Source: Chlamydoabsidia padenii
Lineage: Eukaryota; Mucoromycota; Mucoromycetes; Mucorales; Cunninghamellaceae
Length of the DNA stretch: 64,000 nucleotides
Assembly (NCBI GenBank): GCA_025330725.1
Contig: JAIWND010000014.1
Span: forward strand, 744,001-808,000
Direction of reading: 5' to 3'
The notes under the pieces were generated by a model. The model did not search any database, had not been told where the DNA came from, and worked only from the letters and a program-made list of their open reading frames with translations. Positions 34,361 through 45,133 of the stretch are shown here, in pieces. A program made the position numbers and the translations under genes. How positions within the stretch are numbered: position 1 is the stretch's first letter; each line of letters begins with the position of its first letter.

Positions 34361-34641
34361 TGCCGTGAAAAGACTTTGGATTTTTTTTTCAAACGTGAAT
34401 TGCTCGTCGAGTAGACTAGCTCTGACCGTGAAAGGGGGTTCGTCTAATCAAGAAATTCATGCAGAATCTGATTTTGAAATTCAAATGCCGACTTTGGGTG
34501 AGAGGACTATGTTGGGCGTAGATTTCAGACCCGTTCTGGGGGGAGGTAAGTAAGTGTTGGCCGCAGAGTAAGAGAATTATGGTAGGAGACCATATTATGG
34601 TGAAAAGACTTTTTCAAATATGAATTGCTAGCGAGGGATAT
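34361..34641. repeat. Imperfect direct repeat pair
   Basis: GTGAAAAGACTTT followed by TTTTTCAAAyrTGAATTGCT and a GAG-containing end occurs at 34363-34411 and again at 34599-34637, about 236 bp apart. It may be a local segmental duplication. Confidence 0.5.
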
Positions 34642-35012
34642 GCGTACTTTCTCGTTTTGCGGGATTTGAATTTGCTGCATTGGTAAATGTAATTGACTAG
34701 TTTAACTTTTATTCCGACCATCATAGCTCATCAATCATAAAGCAAAATACAAGTATACCTCCAAGCTATTCACATTCTACTTTTTTTTCCCGATACCCCC
34801 TATTAAAAGTTAAAAGTGTATACCCTAATATCTTTGTTTAAAGTCCTTATGAGTTAGTGGTAAACCCATTTCGATGCAGTCAAAGGATAAGCATGTCATT
34901 TTTATTTCATAAAAGTAAACTATTCATTTATATATATATAACTACAACTAATTGGTGAGTGTTGATGTGTATAACTAATTTTAAAAAAGGGCGAGGGGGT
35001 AAAGAAACCAGA

Positions 35013-36332
35013 TCACAAATGTAAGAAGGCTGCCATATCAAAAGATTGACCAGGGTTCTTGACTGCCACGCCTTTTTCGGTGACAATAGCGGAAATCAGG
35101 TCATTAGGAGTAACATCGAAGCTTGGGTTCCATACACCGATTCGTTGAGCGGCCGTGCGGACAGTAGTGGGAACAGCTTGGTTGTCAATCATACGCACAC
35201 CGGTAACATGGGTCAGTTCATCAGCCGGACGTTCTTCAATCACAATATCTTTTCCAGTCTTGGTGTTCAAGTCGATCGAGGTGGAAGGTGCAGCGACGAT
35301 GAAGAGGATACCGTGGTGTTTGGCAGTGATGGCGAGTTGGTAAGTACCGATCTTGTTGGCAGTATCACCATTGGCAGCCACACGATCAGCACCAACAATA
35401 ATGGCTTGCACACCAGGATTTTGTTTGAGTAAAGCTGATACCATTGAGTCGCAGATCAAAGTGGCGGGGATCTGTTCATAAACGAGTTCATAGGCTGTCA
35501 ATCGGGATCCTTGATTGTATGGTCGAGTTTCGGTACAGTAGGCGTGTTTCAAATCACCTCGAGCATGAAGATCGCGAATAATACCCAATGCAGTTCCCCA
35601 TCCAGCTGTGGCAAGAGATCTATCAAATTATAGATGTAAAATGGTATTTTATTAGTTCTAATTCTTCCTTCCCCCCTCCAACCATAATCGGTACCCATTC
35701 TTCTTACCCAGTGTTACAGTGAGTCAATACACTGATATCTTTGTTGTTGCCTACATGGTTCACAATGAATTCAGCGCCGTGTTTTCCAATGTTCTTATTA
35801 TCCTGCACGTCGTCCACCAGCATTTGTTCAGCAGCTTGCACATAGATCTGGACCACCGATTCCGCCGTTGCCGAGTCTACTGAAGCAGCCTGTTGATTAA
35901 TAGCGCTGAGTTTGGCCGCGGCATCAAATAGGTTCACCGCTGTTGGTCGAGAGGTTTTCAAATAGTCGAGTGAGTTTTCCAAAAAGGTCAGTGCTGCAGA
36001 GGCCGATTCACCGAATTCACCTTGGGCTTGACGAGCAGAGGCATCCACCGCCAAGGACAAAGCAGCCACAATAGCAATGGCAGGTGCACCGCGAGTTTTC
36101 ATTGTCTTGATTGCTGCATGGCCATCTTGTACTGTCTTGATTTGTTCAAAGATAGTTTCGTGTGGTAAGGCCAACTGGTCCAGAATCAACAACTTCCCAG
36201 GTGTGTATTTAATGGCTTCCAGTGTGGTTGCTGAAGTGCTGTCTATGTTGAATATTAACAGGTTAATAAGAACGCAGTGGATTAGTCGCTTATGATTTGT
36301 CGTAAAGTCGGTGTATAAGAATTACCTGTCAT
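35013..36332 (-). CDS. MRI1: Methylthioribose-1-phosphate isomerase
   Basis: Three exons give 382 residues: a 7-nt first exon ATGACAG (36332-36326), then 36242-35708 and 35619-35013. The enzyme converts 5-methylthioribose-1-phosphate to methylthioribulose-1-phosphate in methionine salvage. It belongs to the eIF2B alpha/beta/delta-related family. Visible landmarks are [12 protein letters not shown] (about 55), the catalytic-Cys region [20 protein letters not shown] spanning the last splice site (about 175), [16 protein letters not shown] (about 205), and [22 protein letters not shown] (about 255) with the catalytic Asp. All key elements are intact. The second exon begins in mid-codon and the next in-frame ATG lies inside the conserved domain, so the 7-nt start exon is needed. 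The gene is head to head with the PHD-TFIIS-SPOC gene. Confidence 0.95.
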
Positions 36333-36538
36333 GAGGTTGGATTTGATAAAGATAAGGGAAAAAAGGGGAAGCTCTCTTTTTTTTTTTTGAAAAAAATACA
36401 TACTTGTTTTAAATCCCGCTTGAGCGGCCGGTGACTGGGCTCTCACGTCGTTCACGATAAAAAAGTTGTTTTTTTTATTTTTTTTCCTTTCTTTCTTCTT
36501 CCCGTTTTTCACACGACACTTTTTTTATTTTTTTCACA
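36333..36538. promoter_or_regulatory. Bidirectional promoter, Mri1 / PHD-SPOC gene
   Basis: A 206-bp spacer with AAATCCCG at 36411-36418, 79 bp from the MRI1 ATG and 121 bp from the plus-strand ATG, next to GCTTGAGCGGCC and T-runs. Confidence 0.6.
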
Positions 36539-39500
36539 ATGGATATCGATGACTACTTGAACCTACAGTCTCATTCGGATGGGTCTACTTTTGATCTTCA
36601 AGAAATATTACTGTCCAATCAAGATAATAACAGCGATATCATTTCTGCACCACTGGAAAACTCTTCTCGACTGCCAACAACAACAACATCAACTACAACA
36701 ACAACAGCAGCAACAGCGACAACCACAACCACAGCCGATCTTACACCTCATGATACCATGCTCAGTAGTTATCCTCTCTCTTCAACAACGTCAAGCTCAA
36801 CTTGCTGGAATGATGATGCGGGACTTGTTTCCTCTGAAAACGACAACACCAATCGTCTTTTCGACAAGTCTGCCTTACCTTCCGATGTTGAACAGTTTCT
36901 GTATACCTTTGGCGATCATTCTGGTCTTCTCTCCTCTGCTCCCAATTGGACAATGTTGGCCCACGATCAACAAGGATTATCAACAATGTCGTCAGCACCT
37001 TTAACTGACCACACTAGTCGACCTATACCTAGTTGCTTACCTGACTTTTTGGCACCACAGTTCTTAACACTGACAACACCCAACCCTCAAGAATCATTGT
37101 CAACAACTGAACCACAAGGAATGGTCACTCGGGCGAAACGACAACGATCATCCGTCGAAGCGGGTGTGGCCAAGCAAGTATCTCCTCCGCCAGCTCCTCC
37201 AACGAAAAAGAAGCGGGGTAAGAAATTGTATTGCGTATGTCAACAACCTTATGATGGACAACCTATGGTACAATGTGATGGCTGTAAACAATGGTAAGAG
37301 ATAAAGTAATAAGGATTGTGGTGGGTATACTAATAAACCGGGATTTGTCTTGATTGTATAGGTTTCATTGTAGTTGCGTAAATCTGAATGCTGATGAAAT
37401 GGAAAATGTGGATTGGATATGTGACCAATGTAAATCAGGTAAGCTACAAAAAACAGGACAGAATGGGCTAGGCAACAATAGATTTGTTATATTTCTTGAT
37501 GGGTGGTGGTGTGATGTTAGTGGGGTACATCGCTTGGTTATTGGGTTTGTATCAGAAAAAGAGTGGGACATGTGGCTGTATCACTTTTTTAGTTATTACT
37601 CTCTGTAGCTGTACTTTTATTGTATCTTCTAAATATATCCACTATTATTATGCATACACCTTACTACTTTTTTTTTTTTTTTTTTTTTTTTTTAATCTTA
37701 TCTTTTAAATACATATGTATACATCTTAAAAAAGAGATGGGCGGGAAAAGAAAAAAGAAAAGAAAAGAGGATGGATGGGGGAGGGGTGAATCATTGGAGG
37801 GATACATCATCGCCTTGAAACAAGAAATAAAATGGAGCTTATGCTTAGCCTACTTCTCTTTGTTGTCCGAAATCTATCCATACTTTTGAAATTATGATCA
37901 CTTTTACTGACTCTCTTTATTTTATTTTTTTAGAAGATAGCCCAATGGATGAATCCAATCAACCGACAACAACTCATCAATATAAGGTAAGAAAAGAAGA
38001 TTATAGCAATTTGGAATAGTATACTGATCATCGTTTTCTTTTTAAATTGTAGCCCAAGACTTTGACAAGAAATACTCGCCATCAACATACCTGCTTATTG
38101 GCAACATGTAACAATCATACCCGGGCGGATTCTTACTGTAGCGACATCTGCGCGCGACTGGATATGGCTGAGAACTCTGGTGGTGTATCTTCAAGACCAA
38201 AAAGCAAGAAACGGAGCAAATCATTTTCTACTACTCATTTGGATACTGAATCAACAACAAGCGAAACATCAGATGATTTAGAAACAACAACAGTCAAGAT
38301 AGTAACAACACCCTCAACAGCCACTGATCCAGAACCTGTCAAGACGATTGATCCTATTCGCAAAAATGTACTCAAAAGCCTCACTACGACATTGACACCT
38401 ATATTGACACGCGCGACTGATGAACTTCCTGAAGCATTGGCGGTTCAAGTTGCAAATGATCCTTTGGAAGCGGCGGAATCTCTGGCGACTCAAATTGAAG
38501 GTGCTATCTTTGATCATCTTGGGGACGAGAATGTCAGCAGCGACAACAAACAAGGTGGAAAGCAGTGTGGTGATCGATACAAGATCAAGGTACGATCTCT
38601 CTTATATAATCTACGGGACAAAGCTAATCAGGAATTTCAAAGGCGGGTGGTCACTGGTGATATGTCAACTGAAGCATTGGCGCTAATGTCCTCTGAAGAT
38701 ATGGCTAATCCTGAACTCAAATCAATGTCTGAATCGCTCCGGGAAAAAAGTATCAAGAACTCTGTCCTCAAGATTGAAACCATGCCTATCATCAAGAAGA
38801 CTCATAAAGGTGATATCATCATGATCCCAAAGAAAGACAACAAGGATTCATCATCAACAACAAAATCCTTTTTAAAACTCACAACAACATCAAATAAGGA
38901 TGATCCAGTCTCCACCAGTAACAAAAAGGCGACTTATTCACCAACCACGACTTCATCGACTTCATCACCAGTCTCAACATCAACAGTATCTGGGACACCA
39001 CTCATTCCACCAGTTGTGACAAAGGAGACCATGGATGCTATTTGGAAACAAATTGGGATCACCAAAAACTCTGAAGGAACACAACAAGCCAACGACACGA
39101 ACTCTAATAAAAAGAAAAAGCCATCTGTGGATCTCGAGGCTTTACTGGGGGAAGAAGACGAGGGGGATACACTTTATGCTGTGGACGAAGACGAAGATGA
39201 ATCTTGTTGGAATGGACGGGTGGATATGCCAGAGGTGGCCTCGTTTGATGCCAAGGCGCGACAAATCGGTGGGCGTACACTGACACAACAGGAATGGCGG
39301 GATATTCTTCCTACGGACTTTTTTGTGGAGGGACGAATTCGGATGGACAGCGCCGACAAGTATGTATCAAGCATGGAACAATCTACCAGCCGCGACGTGG
39401 TCCTACTCGAAGTGGAATGTCAATCATCTACAGCATCCAATGATCGACACATGCAGACTCTTCTCAATTACTTTGAATGCAGGAAACGGTATGGTGTGGT

Positions 39501-39864
39501 GGGTCACGACAAGACAAAAATCAAGGACTTTTACTTGTGGCCTCTCTACAAGTCGCAACCTATGCCTCATGCTCTCCGTGCCGTGGTGATGAATGAAAAA
39601 CAACAACAGCCACGGGAAGGAGATATGTTTTTAGGAGTGCTTGTCATATCGAAACCGAATCCTCAACAAGGTGGTCACCAGCATAAACATCGTCCTCGTC
39701 CGCCATCTCTTCCCACCCAACAACAACAACAATCATACCAAAATCAACCTTCTTCTTTGCCTTATCAATCACAACGATACCAAGCACAACAAAAACCTTC
39801 GGCTCCTATCCCTCAACTTGGTACTGATCAATCCCATTACAACCCCTCTTATTATCCCTCTTGA
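36539..39864 (+). CDS. PHD-TFIIS central domain-SPOC protein (Bye1/PHF3/DIDO type)
   Basis: Four exons (36539-37293, 37362-37438, 37934-37986, 38053-39864) give 898 residues. The N-terminus is acidic and Ser/Thr-rich with a basic patch TKKKRGKK. A C4HC3 PHD finger runs about 229-275 (YCVCQQPYDGQPMVQCDGC, WFHCSCVNL, WICDQC), split by two introns. A Cys-rich segment TCLLATC...SYCSDICARL follows near 310-330. Then comes a TFIIS central-like helical domain (about 375-480, RKNVLKSLTTTL, DRYKIKVRSLLYNLRDK) and a SPOC domain near 680-830 (WNGRVDMPEVASFDAKARQIGG, LPTDFFVEGRI, YGVVG, FYLWPL). The tail is Gln-rich. The architecture matches Bye1, PHF3 and DIDO, which bind RNA polymerase II and H3K4me3. 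Intron 2 is 495 nt, far longer than its neighbours. Confidence 0.93.
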
Positions 39865-40912
39865 TTATCACATTAGTTTGCCCTAGTATGTAGTATTTGC
39901 TGTAGATATAATATAATAAAGTTTTTATTTTGCTATCATAATCTCCAATGTTGTTAATATTGAATGAGGACTTTATAAAAGGGATGTCATGTCAATGCGT
40001 CTTTTATCCATTATACTTGTGAATTATGCATATGAAAGCGGCGCTTTAATATTTGACGGTCCAGGGTGTTGTTTTTCTTTTGCATGAATTAGTCGCCATA
40101 TGCGGCAGTCTGTTTTCTTTATTTATCACAACTTGTTTTTATAAATGGTCATGGATTGGAGTGAATGTATTTATAGGTCAACATTACCCCAGAAAATGAA
40201 GGGGAACAGAGCCCGCCAGGATTCTATCAATAGATCATGTGGCCTCCGCCCCCTTCTTTTTTTGATTGTTCCTGAAATGACTGATAGAGAGGTCTAATCA
40301 TCTTGTTTTTTTGATTCTCAGACGAAATGATCGACCCTGGTATATTTTCATTTGGTGTACAAACTGTATTTCCACCGAGTGGACCGGATGAGGGAAACTC
40401 GGATAGGATGAAATTTTACTCGTATCATAGGATGGCAGCATCATAAACAAGTGTTTTCAGACTTTTGTTGTTCATGTTATTTCTGTTATTAGCTCTTAAT
40501 GACTATTATTAAAATATAGTTTTTGTTGATAGAGGAATTTCTAAATGAGGACATGGACACGACTCGACTCCGCTCTCCTTTTTTTTTTTTTTTGTTGAAC
40601 CACAAGGTTTCCTGATTTTCACTTAAAAATGGTCTTCCTGGCTTTATCTCTCTTTCTTCTTTTTGTTCTCTTAATCATTTCTCTATCGCTCTCTCTCTCT
40701 CTCTCTTTACTTTATATCACTATCTTTTCGTAAAGGAACGATGACTTTTTCGGGTTTTGGTAAGCCGCGAGTTCGAAAAAGGGGGGGCATGCGGGATTTA
40801 AATTTTCCAGCATGATGCATCAAACAAAGTGTACTGATCCTCTTTTCTACATTCTAATAAAGACATCATCTTACCATGGAAAAAAAATAGAGAAAACTGT
40901 TCAAAGTCAATT
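39865..40912. other. Spacer and promoter of PH-domain gene
   Basis: Contains AATAAA at 39914, a GGCGCT...TGCATGAA block (40040-40088), a TCCACCGAGT copy (40371-40380) and a (CT)n leader (40686-40709). CGGGATTT lies at 40792-40799, 114 bp before the chosen start. A short ATG frame at 40741 followed by GTAAG could be a non-coding first exon. Confidence 0.5.
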
Positions 40913-41669
40913 ATGCTTCCGAACCCTGCGTTTGAAACATCATCATCTACTTTGCTACCGGGTACCAGTCATCTTGATGATCATCATCTCCACAGCCATT
41001 TATCACCGCCACCCGGTTATTATGACGAACCCTGTACAACGCATGAACCAAAGATGGGGTCAAGACATTATATTATTGAAAAACGTGAAGAAGAAGGAAA
41101 TGAGGATTTACCACCTTATGAATGCACTGTATATAAGATGGGTTACATGATGATCAAGAAAGAAATGGATAGTCATACCAAGATATCAAGTAGACGATCT
41201 TGGAGGTAGGATAAGCGGGATTTGCAATTAATTCCCCAACATGATCCTCATCTTTTCTTCCTTTATGATGTGCATGAATAATAGGAAAATGTACATAGTC
41301 TTATGGGGAACAACGATTCGTGCATACAAGACAGTTCCCATGACAGACCTCGAGGAAAAGAAACCGGTATGGTGCTACTCTATGCAAGATGCGCAGGCAG
41401 GCCAAGCATCTGATTATTGTAAACGGCGTCATGTCATCAGATTAAGGATCCATCAGGGTCCTCAATTTTTAATCAGAACCAAAGGGGAAGAAGATCAATT
41501 GGTTTGGATCGAACATTTACAAGCTTCTGTTAATGTCAGTTTGGATTTGGATGAACGAAGAATGCCACAATTCATCACATCTTCCCGGCGAAGACGTAGA
41601 GCTGTTCGAGTACATCAAAATCCCAATATAGATTCATCATATCGTTACCCAGAAGAAGCTTTAATATAG
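40913..41669 (+). CDS. PH-domain protein
   Basis: Two exons (40913-41205, 41285-41669) give 225 residues. Residues 1-60 are Pro/His-rich (for example SPPPGYYDEP). A pleckstrin-homology-like domain spans about 72-195. It has a first strand YKMGYMMIKKE, then SSRRSWRKMYIVLWGTTIRAYKT across the splice site, HVIRLRIHQGPQFLIRTK, and the terminal helix DQLVWIEHLQASVNVSLDL with the invariant Trp. The basic patch in the first strands suggests phosphoinositide binding, which is inferred from the fold. The C-terminus is Arg-rich (SSRRRRRAV). The 79-nt intron contains both GCGGGATTTG and TGCATGAATAATAG, the pair seen in other introns. The start is uncertain because an upstream exon may exist. Confidence 0.82.
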
Positions 41670-43377
41670 ATTGTGCCTTCTTTCATCTACATTTACTAAT
41701 TAATCAAATAAAGTATCCCCCCTTCATCTACCTCCTTGTCACACAACGGTTCCCGGATCTTCCGCCGCCGATGATTAGTTGTATTACCTTAACATGTGTG
41801 TGTAATTATAACATCTCCCCCCTTTTTTTTCATTGCCACCATCAGACAAGCAAGTAATGGATGATAGGTACCAAAGCGGGATTTGAAATATTTTTAGAGG
41901 GGAGACCTTTGCTTTTGGGAGCCACAATTTTTTTTTTTTTCTTTTTCCCTCTTCCCCTTTTTTAATTACAAATAGGTTTTGACTCATCTTTGGTCACTAT
42001 TGCCAACTATATGGAATAAAACAACAACTAACATTAGATGCTACTTGCCTGGTTGGGAAAACAACAATGGAATTCAACTCTAAAGATTAGGTAAAATAGC
42101 AAAGTAACAGGTAATGAGAAACTGGTTGAACACTTGCCTTGTTTGATATTAGGGCTGAAGTCGACTTGGATCAAGAACAAGAACAAGGACTAGACAACAA
42201 CTTTTGATATATACCACATCATGGGTCGCCACCAGGAACGTTTTTTTGTGGAATCCAAAAAGTCGACATTCGAAGCTGCCTTTTTTACAACTCTTTCTTT
42301 TGGTGGTATCCAATGGAAACTACCTTTGGAATGCAGACAGCACGATCAGAAATGGGTGGACATGATGTGGCGGGGCACACTTTTTTAAAGGAATACAGTG
42401 ATCAAGGTAAGCAAGGTTAACCAAGAATACTATTATTGGCGCGGCATCTTCCCTGACACAGCCTACGATCGACAGGGGGCGGGGTTATTGACAGGACAAT
42501 TGGGATATCATTGCTTCTGTCAATAGTTTATAGGAATAGTAATGATTACATTTAGTTAGATATCATTGTATACTTTATTATAATAATAATAAAAAACTAT
42601 GGATTACTAAAAAAGACTTTTATATTAAAATATTCTGGACTGGTAGATGGTTGGTGGTCTTTTTTTGGGGGGGGGGTGCGCGAATGGTTTCATTTTATTT
42701 TTATCTTGAAAGAGGTATAAAGGAAGGGTTTGAATTTGGTCAAGATCTAGACCCGAGAAACAATGAATCAAATGGGGATCTTGTTCGTCCTTTCTTCATG
42801 ACAATGTGGTATCATACATATGATACTGTATACTGAAGAACTGTATTTCCACATGCACACATTTTTCCCATATAAAGGATCAACTAACTCTACTTTAGTA
42901 AATAACCTTTTCTAACAAGTTGAAAAGAGCTCTCGTTAGATCAGAAACCCCTTCCCAACTGGTAGGACCCGGACAAAGTGCAGATCCAAAAATAGTCTAA
43001 TTTCACTCCCCGACATGAAAACTTGCATTGACAGGAGGTTATCCCACTTTGTTCCCATAAAGCATTTCCCTTACAGCTTGATTTATGGGTAAATAGTAGC
43101 ACATACCTCTTCAAACTACTTTTGAGGACTTTTCTCTCTAAAGATGTATTCATCCAAAAAGTCAAACTTTTGCATGCACGTTTCTGTTTGACTAACCCCC
43201 GACAAACACACCTTTATCACAAAGCTCCGACCACACCACTTCCTGGACGATCCACATCTCCGGTTTCAAAAAAAAAAAAAAAAAATCCAAAGGCTTGCTC
43301 ATTTAAAAAGACCAGCTTGTTTGCCATTTTTAAAAGTCTTGCTCTTTTACTCTTCTTTTTCTTCTATATTAAATATC
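41670..43377. other. 1.7-kb spacer with one doubtful short frame
   Basis: Contains CGGGATTT at 41877-41884, T-runs, and a 55-codon open frame at 42221-42388 (begins MGRHQERFFVESKKSTFEAA) without a recognisable family or clear splice partners. A second short frame lies near 42435-42525. A pyrimidine-rich leader precedes the aquaporin start at 43378. Confidence 0.45.
42221..42388 (+). other. Short open frame, possible gene remnant
   Basis: A 55-residue frame with balanced composition (FFTTLSFGGIQWKLPLE), better than chance by eye. It has no start context, no partner exon that I can support, and no known family. Confidence 0.2.
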
Positions 43378-44370
43378 ATGGGACGCAAGTCAGCTCGTCA
43401 AGTTTTATTTGGAGGTCCAGGTGGAGAAATACAACGACCTAATCTCATGGCAGATTTAGTTGCAGGTGTTGCTGAATTCGTGGGGATGACTATTTTCATT
43501 TTCTTAGCACTTGGTGGTGTTCAGGGTGCTTTAGAATCAGCTATGGGTCCCAGAGCCTCGGCAAGGTGAGTCGATGAGTCGGGATTTGATTTGATTTTTT
43601 TTTTTTTTTGCATGAATTGACTTTTTATTTTTTTTGCTAGTCAAATACAAAGTGTAGCATTCAGTTTTGGTTCCTCTGTAACAGTTGGATTATTCATGTG
43701 TTGTCCTTTCTCCGAGGGAGCATTAAATCCAGCCGTGCTACTATCACTCGTCCTGTGTCGTAAAGTCAATTGGCTTCGAGGTATCTTTATGTTTTTTGCG
43801 GAACTTGCAGGTGCTATTCTCGGTGCCTACTTTGCCAACTTTGTTACTGCCAATGAACTCCAAGGTGTCAATCTGTTGAATCCAGGATTCAACTATGCCC
43901 AAGGTTTCTTTGCCGAATTGCTCCTTACCTGTATCCTGTGCATTGTGGTCCTCTTTGTCATTGTCGATAATCAATTCTCTTCACCTTCGTATAATCCATT
44001 TGTGGTGGGCATCACTTTGTTCATGGTTCATATTGTCGGGGTTCCAATCGATGGTACCTCGGTCAATCCCGCCCGTTCATTTGGTCCAGCCATTGTCACA
44101 GGGAAATGGGCGAATCATTGGATCTTCTGGTTTGGACCACTCATTGGTAGTTTCTTTGCTTATCTAATCTACGCTGCTTTCAAACTCGCCGAAAACTCGA
44201 TCAAGGTGATTGATTATGAAAAGGATGAATTCATGGCGCATAATGCCCATAACACAAATATCAGTCCTATAAATCAGCCTGTTGGTCATTCACCTGCTCA
44301 GGTTCAACCTTCTCAAAACTATCCCGCTAATGAACAACCACCTAATCGTGTAGGGGTTGAACCTGTTTGA
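43378..44370 (+). CDS. Aquaporin (orthodox water-channel type)
   Basis: Two exons (43378-43565, 43641-44370) give 305 residues. Six membrane helices and the two half-helix NPA boxes are present: GALNPAV (Asn about 92) and GTSVNPARS (Asn about 205). The Arg after the second NPA and a His in helix 5 (FMVHIVGV, about 193) match the narrow aromatic/Arg filter of water-selective aquaporins rather than aquaglyceroporins, and the loop before NPA2 lacks the Asp (NPARD) of glycerol channels. The N-terminus is short with a Gly-rich stretch; the C-terminus of about 60 residues is Pro/Gln/Asn-rich and cytosolic. The protein probably acts in the plasma membrane. The 75-nt intron carries CGGGATTTGATTTG, a T-run and TGCATGAATTG. 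Confidence 0.95.
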
Positions 44371-45133
44371 TTTTTTACTACTTTTTTAAGCTACTTAATA
44401 AAATAATCTCTTTTTACCTTTCGCATATCAAAAAATCATTTTCATTCGGCGCTGGAAATGTTGCATGAATCAAATACCCTAGGCAAAATCATAAAGAAAT
44501 CTCCATCAGACTCATTTGATATACAGTAGGTTCTATGATTGCCCTTTTTTAACAGCAGAGTCTAATCCCTTTTTCATGTATGCATGAAGTATGGAAATAA
44601 AATACAGTATGGTTTTTATTTACATAGTTGATTAAAAAAAGAGGAAGCTATTCTATACTATTACTACAACTGATACCATGTCAATGCTCAAGCCAGATAC
44701 CATAGCCAACCACTTTATCCATACTTGTAAATGATGATCATCGAGAACGATAATATATGGCGTACCATTGTCGTATCATGAACAAACAAACAAAAAGTTA
44801 TCAATCGGGATTTTAAAATGTATGAATTGAGCGAGGTCGTTCAAGTAGCCTATCAACCACACTATGGAGATTTAGTTTTCTTTGGCGCAAACGAAAGCTA
44901 TAATGCACCTATATAGATCTAAAAAATGACGAACAAGTCATTGGTTATCGAGTGATTACAGTTTTAGAAGACATGGACACATCTGATTCATTATGTCAAT
45001 GAAAAACATTTATTAAAAAAATTACGACTAGTGCTGTAAAAGTATGTAAGGTAAAAAGGCTTCAAAGACACCTTGGATGAATGTATGATAACAATATAAA
45101 CTACAGTTCTAAATAATATGACAAATGTATAAT
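44371..45133. other. Convergent intergenic spacer
   Basis: Lies between the aquaporin and PDR transporter 3' ends. Contains AATAAA (44398), a GGCGCT...TGCATGAAT block (44448-44470), TGCATGAA again at 44581-44588, and CGGGATTTTAAAATGTATGAATTG starting at 44806. No gene seen. Confidence 0.55.

Larger units (their letters stand above)
33011..35012. other. Gene-poor 2-kb spacer with motif copies and local repeats
   Basis: Contains CGGGATTT at 34080-34087 and 34660-34667, a GGCGCT...TGCATGAA block (33798-33842), an imperfect direct repeat (34361-34411 and 34597-34641) and a GATC-rich near-palindromic tract (34280-34330). Open frames here are short and unlike proteins I know. Confidence 0.5.

Noticed and set aside
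34365..34553. 62-codon open frame in the 33-35 kb spacer
   Set aside because: Lies in a region with direct repeats and promoter-like elements; no family resemblance or splice context.
40741..40759. ATGACTTTTTCGGGTTTTG followed by GTAAGC as first coding exon of the PH gene
   Set aside because: Joining it to the next acceptors gives the wrong phase for the PH-domain frame; it may be non-coding.
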